64,000 bases of DNA from Balanoglossus misakiensis (GCA_040954595.2 CM082577.2:124001-188000), one strand, 5' to 3'. Shown: positions 52,209-64,000, numbered from the stretch's first letter. Made by a program: numbers and translations. Notes: a model not told the origin generated them from the letters alone.

Positions 52209-53441
52209 ATGGCGGAATATTCAAGTGATTTACGCGATCTAATCTGCGTTTCACGACTTACAATTAGAGATAGCGATGAGGAACTCAGTGACAATGAATA
52301 TGGACTGCCCTCGTCTTTCGATTCCTTGAGCCTTGATAGTAGACCTGGTACCGCAACAAATTATTTTGGAAGAAACGAAAGTGGATATTGTTCGCCAAAT
52401 GGAGCACTTTTCCAGCCAAGACCGCCGTCGTCATCGTCATCAAGACAAAATTCATCGGGTGCAAGGCCCAAAAGCAGGAGTTCAGCTGCAAGAACAACCA
52501 GTTCACTTTCAGCCACTGATGTTGGCAATACTAGTAGCCAAGCCCTACCGAAGTTTGGTCATCCATTTAAGAGGGAGCCACTGCCTCCTGTTGGTGGTGG
52601 TGGTGGTGGCAGTTCAAGACCATCATCCAGTAGTAGCTCAAACAGTGACCTGCCAAGCAAACCGCCTGGCCTGTCAGCTGCAAGCAAACAGGGAAACTTT
52701 GATCCCATGCTCGAATTTCTTGACCCGGCTGCCGTCGGCGGTTGGCTGAAGCGTGCAAACGAGATGGTCAGTGAAATTTCCATGTGGTGTCACTCAGAAG
52801 ACAACTTTGTCCACTTTGCCCACTTCTGGCTGAAGGAGTTTCAAGATGCTCAAAAGGACGAGATCTTCCAATTAGAAGTTTCGATAATAAACGACGAGTT
52901 CACGGTGGCATTTGCAGAGGGCATCCGGGCTGGCCAGGTGGAACTGTTGGACTTGAATCGCCTGCAGGCGGCGGTGTTTAGAGAGTACCCCGCCAAGCTG
53001 CGCAGCTCGAAGGGAGCGCATCTCTTCCTGAACATCCTCGACACAATCTCCTCGGAGAGGAAAGACGAATACAAACAGCTGCTGTCAGACGTGAAGATCT
53101 CCACCAGGAATAAACAATTTGCCCAGCTCATGCTGGCCACCCGCTCCTTTGTTCTCCTCAACATATGGTATGCTGTGATCAACTTTTACCGCAATGTGAA
53201 GAGCAGGGGAGCAGTTGGCGGTGACATCACCAGTAAGAAAAACCAGTCTGTGTCCAGCAAAGAGAGTACTACCGAATCAAGAGCATTCCAGGCTGCCCAG
53301 TATGGCTATGCCGAAGTCCTCTACTATCTGATGAAGTGCAAGAAATTGAACCCCAAGGTCACAGACCAGAATGGTAGAACATTGATTTTTACGTCAGTGA
53401 TGCACAACCAGCCAGTTGTTCTCTCATTTCTTCTTACCAAG
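52209..53441 (+). CDS. ankyrin-repeat protein, coding exon 1 (join 52209..53441, 54923..55103, 56403..56575)
   Basis: The joined product has 528 residues. The start ATG has an ideal context (CACCATGGCG), and a likely acceptor TGTAG at 52191-52195 implies a spliced 5'UTR. Residues 1-160 are disordered and Ser/Pro/Gly-rich, with a Gly run encoded by a GGT repeat. Residues about 165-335 form a well-ordered, probably all-helical region (FLDPAAVGGWLKRANEMV, VHFAHFWLKEFQDAQ, LFLNILDTISSERKDEY, LLNIWYAVINFYRNV). Ankyrin repeats begin near 358 (RAFQAAQYGYAEVLYYLMK, then NGRTLIFTSVMHNQPVVLSFLL). The exon ends after a complete codon at a consensus donor AAG|GTAAGT. Ankyrin repeats mediate protein binding; the helical region is not one I can name. 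No signal peptide was seen. It is probably an intracellular adaptor (inference). Confidence 0.88.
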
Positions 53442-54922
53442 GTAAGTCTGCACAAACAGGAAGTCATGTCAATCATATATCAGCATGCATACCGTCTATG
53501 CCAATATGATGTGCTAAAATATTCTCCCACAAAGGAAGAGAATAAACTAGACTTCTACAGTTCTTCAAACAGACATTTACAAACGTCATGTTTGTTTGTT
53601 TGAAGGCAAACTGTAATTTATGCAATATGTGGCTGCTAACCAGTGACATACATACACATGTATGTGTATTTTGGACTGTTTCATTGAACTTCAACGTTAG
53701 TGTAAAATTCAGTGAAAGTTTTGCACTGGGGTCTCATATCTGTTAGCCGAGCATGTATATTCAGGCTCCCTCAAAACATCGCTTGGCCGATATGGGATGA
53801 CAGAATTGTGAGATTGACAAGCGCCATCATGTAGCTGTAAATAGCCAAGGAGTAGCTGATCACGTACACTGTAACTCCTGTTATTGCATTGTACACACTT
53901 GGCCTGCTACACACCCAAAGATTGTGCAGAACATAACAGAGTGTAAGACATGCATGTTTTGTTACCTGTATTTAGAACAGGAGTGTCAGTGATAATCAAG
54001 AGAAAGCAGTGATACACCTATGATCAGAGTGAATCTAATAAACGTACAGCTCTGTATGATTGCATTTTGTATGACTGGCCATCTGATGATTTACAGCAAA
54101 ATCCAACTCAACATAAAGTCAGAGTGTCCATACAGCCACTTTGGTGCTTTGCAATAGTATACAGTTGTAATATGGAAATTTTGGGCTAGTAAAAGTCTGA
54201 TTTCTGAGAGGCTGTAGCTGGTTGAAAAAATGAATAAATAGGCTTACTCGGGAATAAAAAGTTACAAATGACTACTGCAATATTCTAAGGAAATGTTTGC
54301 TGAAGAAGTTGCATGACAGCAGTATAAACAAATACAGTGGTGAGCCCATATGTAGCAGTATGTCTATCTACACAACTGTGTGTGTTAAAGTACACAATAT
54401 TGTTTGTACTGGGATGTATTTGCTTTCCCGATTTCACCTGTTACTGCATATGCATTGTGATTATACCGATATTTTCAAGAAAATAAAACCAGTATTTTTT
54501 CACTTGTGATATGAAAATGATATTGCATTTAACAGTCCCTGTTGAAAGTTCCTTTAAGCTAATCTAAATTCCTAAAATTTAACTGCCAACAATAACAATG
54601 CTGGCTGTGTATATATAGGCTGAAAGCTGAATACTGGGGGTGTGTCAGCATGCTACTAATTATCAAAAGTTGCAGCTGGAAACTCACAGAGCTATCCCGA
54701 CATGATATAAGTTGAGGAAAAGTTATTACCTGCACAGCAATTTGTGAGATGGTTCTTGATTTCTAGCTGATGGTGAACTCTTCATATCTACCTGTTCAAA
54801 ATGAAGGAATTTGCATGTGACGTACATAGGGGAAAAATTAAGAGCAAGAAATTCATCAATTTATCAAAAATGCAATCAGACATGTCAGAGACAAAAGTGG
54901 TATTTGTGATTTCTTTGTGTAG
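53442..54922 (+). other. intron 1 of the ankyrin-repeat gene
   Basis: Donor GTAAGT at 53442, acceptor TTTGTGTAG ending 54922, or CAG ending 54928 as an alternative. No other feature seen inside. Confidence 0.8.
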
Positions 54923-55103
54923 GTGCAGGTGAGAGCTGACATCAACCATGCCGCTGATACAGGCAACACAGCCATGCATGCGGCAGCCAACCTGGGATAT
55001 GCCAACATGGTCAAGATCTTGCATCAAAAAGGGAGAGCCAGTGTCAACGTGACCAATGCCCACTGTGACAACGCAACGCCACTGCATCTCGCCGTCATGC
55101 ATG
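54923..55103 (+). CDS. ankyrin-repeat protein, coding exon 2
   Basis: Encodes about 60 residues that complete the second ankyrin repeat (RADINHAADT), all of the third (GNTAMHAAANLGYANMVKIL) and most of the fourth (NATPLHLAVMHG). The two acceptors, TAG at 54920-54922 and CAG at 54926-54928, differ by six bases and would include or skip Val-Gln. The donor is GTAAGT at 55104, leaving one base of a Gly codon (phase 1). Confidence 0.9.
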
Positions 55104-56402
55104 GTAAGTAGTTCAGAATGGGACAAGGTCGCGCGACACGGTCGTTTGTATTCTGGTCAGGCAAGGTAACATCCATTTGATTGCTATCGTCTTCAAACCA
55201 CAAATCAAGATGGATGTTCTGCTTAATGAAATCCTGCAATGCCTTAAGTCCCTTTGAAATGCAGAATGAAGTTTCACATAAAGGGGGGGGGGGGGGGTGT
55301 ATTATCATAGACTGAAGAAGGGTTAACCAGTTCCGCAAAATGCTACCAAATCTCACAAGAGTGTATATGGTTATAGATTTCTTGGTTAATTTCAATTTTC
55401 AGATTCATCAAAAGTATCTTTACCTAATCCCTTTAAATTGCAAATTCCAGATGTGAGAGGTCACGGTATTTGAATAACTTAGGCATGTATGTTTTACTTT
55501 TACGTCCAGGTTCAGTGTTTTGTCAAGTGCTTTCCAGGCTATTTGTTACCAAGGCAGGTCTGATTTGATATCTTTGAAAAATCCATTTCACACGTTTCTT
55601 TTCTTCACTGTATCTTCTTAGAATTCAAAACCATCCCCATTATCATCAGTAATATGACACGACACTTTCTGATTTGAAAAGATAAGATACTTCAGACGCC
55701 AAGATGAGTCATCCCTACATGTATGTCACATGCTGATATTCAAATTGTGCAGACAGTTGGTTACATTTTGGAAAGTTCCTTTCTCTCATTTCTGCCCACG
55801 GTACAATTCTTTTACAAAACATCAATGATGGTGGGCATCTATGCATGGTGTGCATCTCATGTTTTGTTGCATGCTGCTATTTCAATCCCTGCCTGGTCGC
55901 CAGCTAGCCCAGGCGGAAAGCACTTTCCAAACAGGAAATCTGATGAGTTTCCAGTGGCTGAACGCTGGAAAGGAAATGGGGAAATGGGTCATCTGATGCC
56001 TTGAAAGCCAACACAGTGGTAGTCCACTTGTACCTTGAGAGAACAGACTCGGCCATCCATTACGGCATCCACTTCACTTTTTTCTTCTCAGAATCTGGAG
56101 TTGCAATAAAATACACACACCTGTAGCTCATAGCAGATTAAACACATGTGAAATTTTCCTGCTCATACTGTGGAGCATTAAAATGCATGTGCGGTTGGCT
56201 TAATCTCACTCCATCTATGACTCATGCCGATGGATGATATCAAGGGACGGCACCACTTTGCTCGTCTTTTAGAGGAGAAATGTAAGCGTGTGAGGAAAAC
56301 TGATAACATGATTGTACCATGCCCTCATTACATTTGCTCTGCTTTCAGTGTGATATCACTGTCTCACCAAAGTTGTGTTGTTTTTTTATGAACGTCAACC
56401 AG
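55104..56402 (+). other. intron 2 of the ankyrin-repeat gene
   Basis: Donor GTAAGT at 55104, acceptor CAACCAG ending 56402 after a T-rich tract. It contains a G homopolymer at about 55283-55297. No nested gene was seen. Confidence 0.8.
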
Positions 56403-56575
56403 GTCATAAAGAAGTGTGTGAAGTTCTGGTTCAAGCAGGTGCCAACACAAATGCCAAGATGGATGACTTGACCCCACTGCAGATGGCCAGAGATATGGAC
56501 CAAGGGGAAATCTTACAAGTACTCTTGACCTCAACACTTGGGGGCGCTGCTCCACCAGAAAGTATGGAAACCTAG
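56403..56575 (+). CDS. ankyrin-repeat protein, terminal coding exon
   Basis: Begins with the last two bases of the split Gly codon, restoring HGHKEVCEVLVQAGANTNAK across the junction, a classic ankyrin helix-helix-turn. A last partial repeat (LTPLQMARDMDQGEILQVLL) and a short tail (AAPPESMET) follow, ending at TAG 56573-56575. The exact phase match with exon 2 strongly supports the gene model. Confidence 0.9.
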
Positions 56576-59444
56576 CTGTCATACATTCGATCTCTAAAAC
56601 ATTTTATTTTAGAAATGGCCAAATCCCAGTGTTTAATGACATGATAAAGGTTACATCCGACTTTGCAGAATATTAAGTCTGATTTTTACATGGACACTTC
56701 CATGGTAAGATTTTCTTAAAATTAATCTGCAGTATCAATGTGTATAAGACTCCATGGTAATTTCATTGAATGGATTTATACCTGTAAATAAAGTAAAGGT
56801 TTCCATTTTACGCAAATTTCAGAATGCAAATTTCTCAATGCATACAAAGAACCTTAGGATTGTAATGGTTGGAGAGATAAAAGATATTTTGTTAATTGAT
56901 TTTCAAATTTCAGACATCTAGTTTATGGTCTATTCTTAAAGTGTTTTTGTAGCCGACTGTGATTGATCTGAAAACTAAAGGACTCAAAATGAATGACAAG
57001 AAAATGCTACCAGTGAAATGTGCGTGCATTAGCAACAGTTTGTTATCCCCACAACTCTTGGAAAATCAATTGGGGAATATCTTTGAGTGGGTGAATCCCC
57101 TGGTAGGAGTTGTGTCCATGCAAGTTTTTAAACCTGCAAAGAATTCAGCATTTAAAAGGGTAAATTATTCCTGGAGTGCCGGCGCAACAGTGATGTCACA
57201 CTGTGCTCTTTAGGTCACTTCCTCCCCAGTCCAGATTTCCAACAGAGAAAGGCATACCGTTTTTTTACTGAGGCATTCTCCTTGTTTGGGAGTCTGCCAG
57301 CCTACACAAGGCTTTTATTTCAATTTTATTTTTGCAGCCAAGACATGGGGAGCAGATGAATCTCTGCAAGGATAAAAAAAATCCCAGGTGCAAACTCTTC
57401 AGATTCAATATTTGTTAGTACATGAGTTACGGTGATCAGATACGTCACAACTCCTTTGTGTAGTTTGCATTTAGAAACTCAGTGGGGATATATAGTGGCT
57501 CCCCAAGTAACTGGTCCAGCGAGCAGACAGATAAAATAACAGCTGATTCGTGTGAGTGTGTATCTGTTTTGAATTTCGCAAAACTCAATCTCCAGATTTA
57601 TTTTGTCTGGTCTTTGGTTCCTGTTAATTTTTCCCAAAGAGTATGCTTTTATTTCTGTATTTCCTCTTTTCTCTGTTTTCTTGTATTCTGTTTTTTCTGA
57701 ACTGAATTTAATCGTATGCTTCAGTTTGATAAGATGGTGCAGTTTTGTGAGGAAGACAAACTTTATGGCAGCAAGAGAGTGAAATAAATGGCTATAGTGT
57801 CAAGGATTTCGTCTGAGCCATCCTTTATGGTGCTGTGTACAGCTGTCACATCTTCTCTATTTACTCCAAGAAAATAAAAGTTTCACACTTCGACAAATTG
57901 ACACTTTCAAATCTGCATCTGCATACATGTACATTTGTATTATATTACGACATTCGTTTGAACAAAATCTTGTCTACAAATAAAAAAACAACAACAATAT
58001 ACCAAAGTATATAGTGCAATAGCTCAACATCTACGGTCGAATCAAACTGCTTTCCAGTGTTTTTACTCGACTGGTTGCGATTTACTACAATCTGGAAATT
58101 GAAACTTTTTTTCCGTGACAGAAACGTCCCCATTTTTAGTATTCAAACAATTAAAATAGGTTTACTTTGTCCAGATCTAGAAGTCAATGTCGCTTTCTAA
58201 GATTTATCTTATTTGTAACGGGGGCGGACATTTTAGACGGTTTTATCATTTTCGCATTTTATACCTACTCTCATCTACAGTTTTAACAATGCTCGAAAGG
58301 TACGTTTTATTCGAATTGATAATGGAAAAAAAACGAATGTGTGTGAATATTTCCGGTCATATTGGTGGTTCTCCATGCTCATCTTGGAAACACCTGCAAT
58401 AAATATAAATCTAGAAAGAGCATTTTATCTGTGTCGCGCGGACCAAATCAATGGATGTCTGCCTCTCGGAGATAGTACAGGGATGAGTCATTCTTCTTTA
58501 AATGCAGAAGTATGATCTGATAGCTCACTCGTGGTGAGAAATGTATTTCACCCGCAGCTCTCGATTCACATTGCACGATAGCACTTCCGACCTCGATAAC
58601 CGTCGCATTGTCCCGCGTCTTCGATAGCAGACACACTTCCCGTCGACGTGACGTCATCGGTCCAATCACTGCAGGTCCTCCAGACTGATAGGGCGCGTCC
58701 TTTTGTTTTATCAGTCTGTATCTGTGCAAAAGTAGAGACCCACAAGAAATAGGTTTATCATAGTACAGCAGGAACGTGGTAACTCGCATGTTTTATACAG
58801 AGGCGAACGACTTCTGTATTAAAGTCAACTTAGGTCGATCTCCTGGTTTATCCTGACTTCGTTCGGCCAATGATCCCGGTTTACTTATTGATGGGACCAA
58901 AAGTTTCACCGGAAAATTGAAAGTCACCCCCATGTTTGTTTGCCCTTTAACACAACGAATTTTGAAGGATTACAATCACACGTAATTTACATATAATATA
59001 CATTTATATGGTTAAAAGGGCGCGTCTAAGTATTCGAATGACCGACCATGTGGTATCGCACTCTTAGTAAATTGTGAAATTGGTATTCATGTATATCGTT
59101 CCATCCTTTCAATATGAACAATACGTTGTGTTTTCTTTGCTTTTGAAAATTCATAGCGGATCCCCCTCTTACTTTCACTGAATTTTACATATTGGCAAGC
59201 TTTTGCCATTGCCCGATGGGACTCGTCATCACCTTTAATATATGCTCAATACTAGAGGAATCATCGGAGAATCACGGAACACGGAGGATGTTAACCTTTT
59301 GGAGCGACCTCTAATGTGGGTCACCCTGTTTAACACCAAGGTATTGATTTCTTCCGAATGCAGACTGAATGTTAAACAGAAAGATTTTCGCCGAGCTGTT
59401 GATGGCAGTTCTCTTCAAGTGAGTTACAGTTGCACTGGTGAACA
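56576..59444. other. 3'UTR of the ankyrin gene, then intergenic DNA
   Basis: No further gene supported. TGACGTCA occurs at 58649-58656. DNA just before the satellite (59200-59440) is single-copy in appearance. Confidence 0.5.
56787..56792 (+). terminator. candidate polyadenylation signal of the ankyrin gene
   Basis: AATAAA about 210 bp after the stop. A further AATAAA lies near 57780. Confidence 0.55.
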
Positions 59445-59612
59445 GTCAAAAAATGACGAAATTTCGATATTTCGGAAAGTCGAAAAGTTGTCATTTTTTG
59501 ATTATTTTCATGAGCTATAACCCATGATTTTATGGGTTATAGCTCATGAAAATCATCCAAAAATGACAATTTTTCGACTTTGCGAAATATCGAAATTTCG
59601 TCATTTTTTGAC
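59445..59612. repeat. near-perfect palindrome at the satellite edge
   Basis: 81-bp arms (59445-59525 and 59532-59612) pair with four mismatches around a 6-nt loop GATTTT. The left arm is one inverted satellite unit and the right arm is the first unit of the array, so this is a head-to-head junction. Confidence 0.93.
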
Positions 59613-60510
59613 AAAAATCATGGGTTATAGCTCATGAAAATCATCCAAAAATGCCAATTTTTCAACTTTGCGAAATATCGAAATTTCGTCATATTTTGAC
59701 AAAAATCATGGGTTATAGCTCATGAAAATCATCCAAAAATGACAATTTTTCGACTTTGTGAAATATCGAAATTTAGTCATTTTTTGACAAAAATCATGTG
59801 TTATAGCTCATGAAAATCATCCAAAAAAGACAATTTTTCGACTTTGCGAAATATCGAAATTTCGTCATTTTTTGACAAAAACCATGGGTTATAGCTCATG
59901 AAAAACATCCAAAAGTGACAATTTTTCGACTTTGCGAAAGATCGAAATTTCGTCATTTTTTGACAAAAACCATGGGTTATAGCTCATGAAAATCATCCAA
60001 AAATGACAATTTTTCGACTTTGCGAAAGATCAAAATTTCGTCATTTTTTGTCAAAAATCATTGGTTATAGCTCATGAAAATCATCCAAAAATGACAATTT
60101 TTCGACTTTGCGAAATATCGAAATTTAGTCATTTTTTGACAAAAACCATGGGTTATAGCTCATGAAAAACATCCAAAAGTGACAATTTTTCGAATTTGCG
60201 AAAGATCGAAATTTCGTCATTTTTTGACAAAAACCATGGGTTATAGCTCATGAAAAACTTCCAAAAGTGACAATTTTTCGACTTTGCTAAATATCGAAAT
60301 TTCGTCATTTTTTGACAAAAATCATGGGTTATAGCCCATGAAAATCATCCAAAAATGACTATTTTTCGACTTTGCGAAAGATTGAAATTTCGTCATTTTT
60401 TGACAAAAATCATGGGTTATAGCTCATGAAAATCATCCAAAAATGTCAATTTTTCGACTTTGCGAAATATCGAAATTTCGTCATTTTTTAAAAAAAATCA
60501 TGGGTTATAT
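59532..60510. repeat. proximal satellite block, 88-bp diverged units
   Basis: GGGTTAT anchors at 59534, 59622 and 59710 give an 88-bp period. Units read CGAAATATCGAAATTTCGTC and TTTTTTGACAAAAATC, and differ from one another by several substitutions. About 11 units. Confidence 0.92.
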
Positions 60511-63500
60511 AGCTCATGAAAATCATCCACAAATGACAATTTTTCGACTTTGCGAAATTTCAAAATTTCTTCATTTTTTGAAAAAATCATGGGTTATAGC
60601 TCATGAAAATCATCCACAAATGACAATTTTTCGACTTTGCGAAATTTCTAAATTTCTTCATTTTTTGAAAAAATCATGGGTTATAGCTCATGAAAATCAT
60701 CCACAAATGACAATTTTTCGACTTTGCGAAATTTCAAAATTTCTTCATTTTTTGAAAAAATCATGGGTTATAGCTCATGAAAATCATCCACAAATGACAA
60801 TTTTTCGACTTTGCGAAATTTCAAAATTTCTTCATTTTTTGAAAAAATCATGGGTTATAGCTCATGAAACTCATCCACAAATGACAATTTTTCGACTTTC
60901 CGAAATTTCAAAATTTCTTCATTTTTTGAAAAAATCATGGGTTATAGCTCATGAAAATCATCCACAAATGACAATTTTTCGACTTTGCGAAATTTCAAAA
61001 TTTCTTCATTTTTTGAAAAAATCATGGGTTATAGCTCATGAAAATCATCCACAAATGACAATTTTTCGACTTTCCGAAATTTCAAAATTTCTTCATTTTT
61101 TGAAAAAATCATGGGTTATAGCTCATGAAACTCATCCACAAATGACAATTTTTCGACTTTCCGAAATTTCAAAATTTCTTCATTTTTTGAAAAAATCATG
61201 GGTTATAGCTCATGAAACTCATCCACAAATGACAATTTTTCGACTTTCCGAAATTTCAAAATTTCTTCATTTTTTGAAAAAATCATGGGTTATAGCTCAT
61301 GAAAATCATCCACAAATGACAATTTTTCGACTTTGCGAAATTTCAAAATTAGTTCATTTTTTGAAAAAATCATGGGTTATAGCTCATGAAAATCATCCAC
61401 AAATGACAATTTTTCGACTTTGCGAAATTTCAAAATTTCTTCATTTTTTGAAAATATCATGGGTTATAGCTCATGAAAATCATCCACAAATGAAATTTCA
61501 AAATTTCTTCATTTTTTGAAAATATCATGGGTTATAGCTCATGAAAATCATCCACAAATGACAATTTTTCGACTTTCCGAAATTTCAAAATTTCTTCATT
61601 TTTTGAAAAAATCATGGGTTATAGCTCATGAAAATCATCCACAAATGACAATTTTTCGACTTTCCGAAATTTCAAAATTTCTTCATTTTTTGAAAATATC
61701 ATGGGTTATAGCTCATGAAAATCATCCACAAATGACAATTTTTCGACTTTACGAAATTTCAAAATTTCTTCATTTTTTGAAAAAAATCATGGGTTATAGC
61801 TCATGAAAATCATCCACAAATGACAATTTTTCGACTTTCCGAAATTTCAAAATGTCTTCATTTTTTGAAAAAATCATGGGTTATAGCTCATGAAAATCAT
61901 CCACAAATGACAATTTTTCGACTTTCCGAAATTTCAAAATTTCTTCATTTTTTGAAAAAATCATGGATTATAGCTCATGAAAATCATCCACAAATGACAA
62001 ATTTTCGACTTTCCGAAATTTCAAAATTTCTTCATTTTTTGAAAAAATCATGTGTTATAGCTCATGAAAATCATCCACAAATGACAATTTTTCGACTTTG
62101 CGAAATTTCAAAATTTCTTCATTTTTTGAAAAAATCATGGGTTATAGCTCATGAAAATCATCCACAAATGACAATTTTTCGACTTTCCGAAATTTCAAAA
62201 TTTCTTCATTTTTTGAAAATATCATGGGTTATAGCTCATGAAAATCATCCACAAATGACAATTTTTCGACTTTACGAAATTTCAAAATTTCTTCATTTTT
62301 TGAAAAAAATCATGGGTTATAGCTCATGAAAATCATCCACAAATGACAATTTTTCGACTTTCCGAAATTTCAAAATGTCTTCATTTTTTGAAAAAATCAT
62401 GGGTTATAGCTCATGAAAATCATCCACAAATGACAATTTTTCGACTTTCCGAAATTTCAAAATTTCTTCATTTTTTGAAAAAATCATGTGTTATAGCTCA
62501 TGAAAATCATCCACAAATGACAATTTTTCGACTCTGCGAAATTTCAAAATTTCTTCATTTTTTGAAAAAATCATGGGTTATAGCTCATGAAAATCATCCA
62601 CAAATGACAATTTTTCGACTTTGCGAAATTTCAAAAAATTTCTTCATTTTTTGAAAAAATCATGGGTTATAGCTCATGAAAATCATCCACAAATGACAAT
62701 TTTTCGACTTTGCGAAATTTCTAAATTTCTTCATTTTTTGAAAAAATCATGGGTTATAGCTCATGAAAATCATCCACAAATGACAATTTTTCGACTTTGC
62801 GAAATTTCAAAATTTCTTCATTTTTTGAAAAAATCATGGGTTATAGCTCATGAAAATCATCCACAAATGACAATTTTTCGACTTTGCGAAATTTCAAAAT
62901 TTCTTCATTTTTTGAAAAAAGCATGGGTTATAGCTCATGAAAATCATCCACAAATGACAATTTTTCGACTTTGCGAAATTTCAAAATTTCTTCATTTTTT
63001 GAAAAAATCATGGGTTATAGCTCATGAAAATCATCCACAAATGACAATTTTTCGACTTTGCGAAATTTCAAAATTTCTTCATTTTTTGAAAAAATCATGG
63101 GTTATAGCTCATGAAACTCATCCACAAATGACAATTTTTCGACTTTCCGAAATTTCAAAATTTCTTCATTTTTTGAAAAAATCATGGGTTATAGCTCATG
63201 AAACTCATCCACAAATGACAATTTTTCGACTTTCCGAAATTTCAAAATTTCTTCGTTTTTTGAAAAAATCATGGGTTATAGCTCATGAAAATAATCCACA
63301 AATGACAATTTTTCGACTTTGCGAAATTTCAAAATTAGTTCATTTTTTGAAAAAATCATGGGTTATAGCTCATGAAAATCATCCACAAATGACAATTTTT
63401 CGACTTTCCGAAATTTCAAAATTTCTTCATTTTTTGAAAAAATCATGGATTATAGCTCATGAAAATCATCCACAAATGACAAATTTTCGACTTTGCGAAA

Positions 63501-64000
63501 TTTCAAAATTTCTTCATTTTTTGAAAAAATCATGGGTTATAGCTCATGAAAATCATCCACAAATGACAATTTTTCGACTTTGCGAAATTTCTAAATTTCT
63601 TCATTTTTTGAAAAAATCATGGGTTATAGCTCATGAAAATCATCCACAAATGACAATTTTTCGACTTTGCGAAATTTCAAAATTTCTTCATTTTTTGAAA
63701 AAATCATGGGTTATAGCTCATGAAAATCATCCACAAATGACAATTTTTCGACTTTGCGAAATTTCAAAATTTCTTCATTTTTTGAAAAAATCATGGGTTA
63801 TAGCTCATGAAACTCATCCACAAATGACAATTTTTCGACTTTCCGAAATTTCAAAATTTCTTCATTTTATGAAAAAATCATGGGTTATAGCTCATGAAAA
63901 TCATCCACAAATGACAATTTTTCGACTTTGCGAAATTTCAAAATTAGTTCATTTTTTGAAAAAATCATGGGTTATAGCTCATGAAAATCATCCACAAATG
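60510..64000. repeat. distal satellite block, homogenised 87-bp units with higher-order repeats
   Basis: Anchors at 60591 and 60678 give an 87-bp period. Units read CGAAATTTCAAAATTTCTTC and TTTTTTGAAAAAATC and are nearly identical. Variant units recur at spacings that are multiples of 87 (for example 870 bp between 62714 and 63584), showing multi-unit duplication. About 39 units, one of them internally deleted near 61490. Confidence 0.95.

Larger units (their letters stand above)
59532..64000. repeat. tandem satellite array, about 51 units, continuing past the window
   Basis: AT-rich unit containing GGGTTATAGCTCATGAAAA, TGACAATTTTTCGACTTT and TTCATTTTTTGA blocks. Units are in direct orientation after the edge palindrome. 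The array is still running at position 64000. Long plus-strand frames across it (from 60443, 61516, 61820 and 62343) are produced by an 87-bp, stop-free unit and are not treated as genes. Confidence 0.97.

Noticed and set aside
60443-62654. Repeat protein of 29-residue units
   Set aside because: It follows from an 87-bp satellite. Single-base indels break the frame repeatedly, there is no start context, and the 88-bp block has the same origin without a long frame.

Overview
This is a stretch of animal nuclear genome, not a bacterial or viral one. It has long AT-leaning intergenic DNA, one clearly spliced gene with GT-AG introns in matching phase, AATAAA signals, a 5'-truncated LINE with a poly(A) tail and target-site duplication, many microsatellites and a satellite array. 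CpG is not strongly depleted. Together with a SINE-type ATT-repeat tail this points to an invertebrate, perhaps an invertebrate deuterostome, but the taxon cannot be fixed from the sequence.

Layout. Positions 1-49,000 hold seven well-separated single-exon reading frames of 282-605 codons: 943-1971 (-), 7696-9015 (-), 14143-14991 (+), 17979-19040 (+), 26069-27886 (-), 37510-38493 (+) and 47733-48779 (+). I recognise none of them as a named gene. All are predicted to be basic or Ser-rich, low-complexity and largely disordered. Three (7696, 17979, 26069) end in a shared cysteine/histidine tail, H-x3-C-x1-2-C ... C-P-P-(x0-2)-N-S-P. Two others (943 and 47733) share an LLxDN...RLL block and a DDRFxxLxASLV block. 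A short LPx[ILV] motif recurs in five. This looks like a local cluster of fast-evolving intronless paralogues.

Between these genes lie a 228-bp (TG)n tract, the LINE fragment (6128-7280), an LTR/TIR-like element with a TATA box (11675-12060), several hairpins, an old ~350-bp inverted repeat carrying a (TTGTG)n expansion (about 25195-25545), a tandem hairpin repeat (33353-33472), a SINE tail (33903-33964) and an (ATG)n array. Perfect TGACGTCA sites (eight), CTCF-core-like sites and RFX X-box-like sites appear more often than expected.

From 52209 to 56575 a three-exon gene encodes a 528-residue protein with a disordered N-terminus, a conserved-looking helical region and about five ankyrin repeats. 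From 59445 to the window end there is a tandem satellite of roughly 51 units. It starts at a near-perfect palindrome, uses an 88-bp unit for about 1 kb, then switches to a homogenised 87-bp unit with higher-order duplications. Because 87 is divisible by 3 and the unit lacks stops in one frame, the satellite makes long spurious reading frames.
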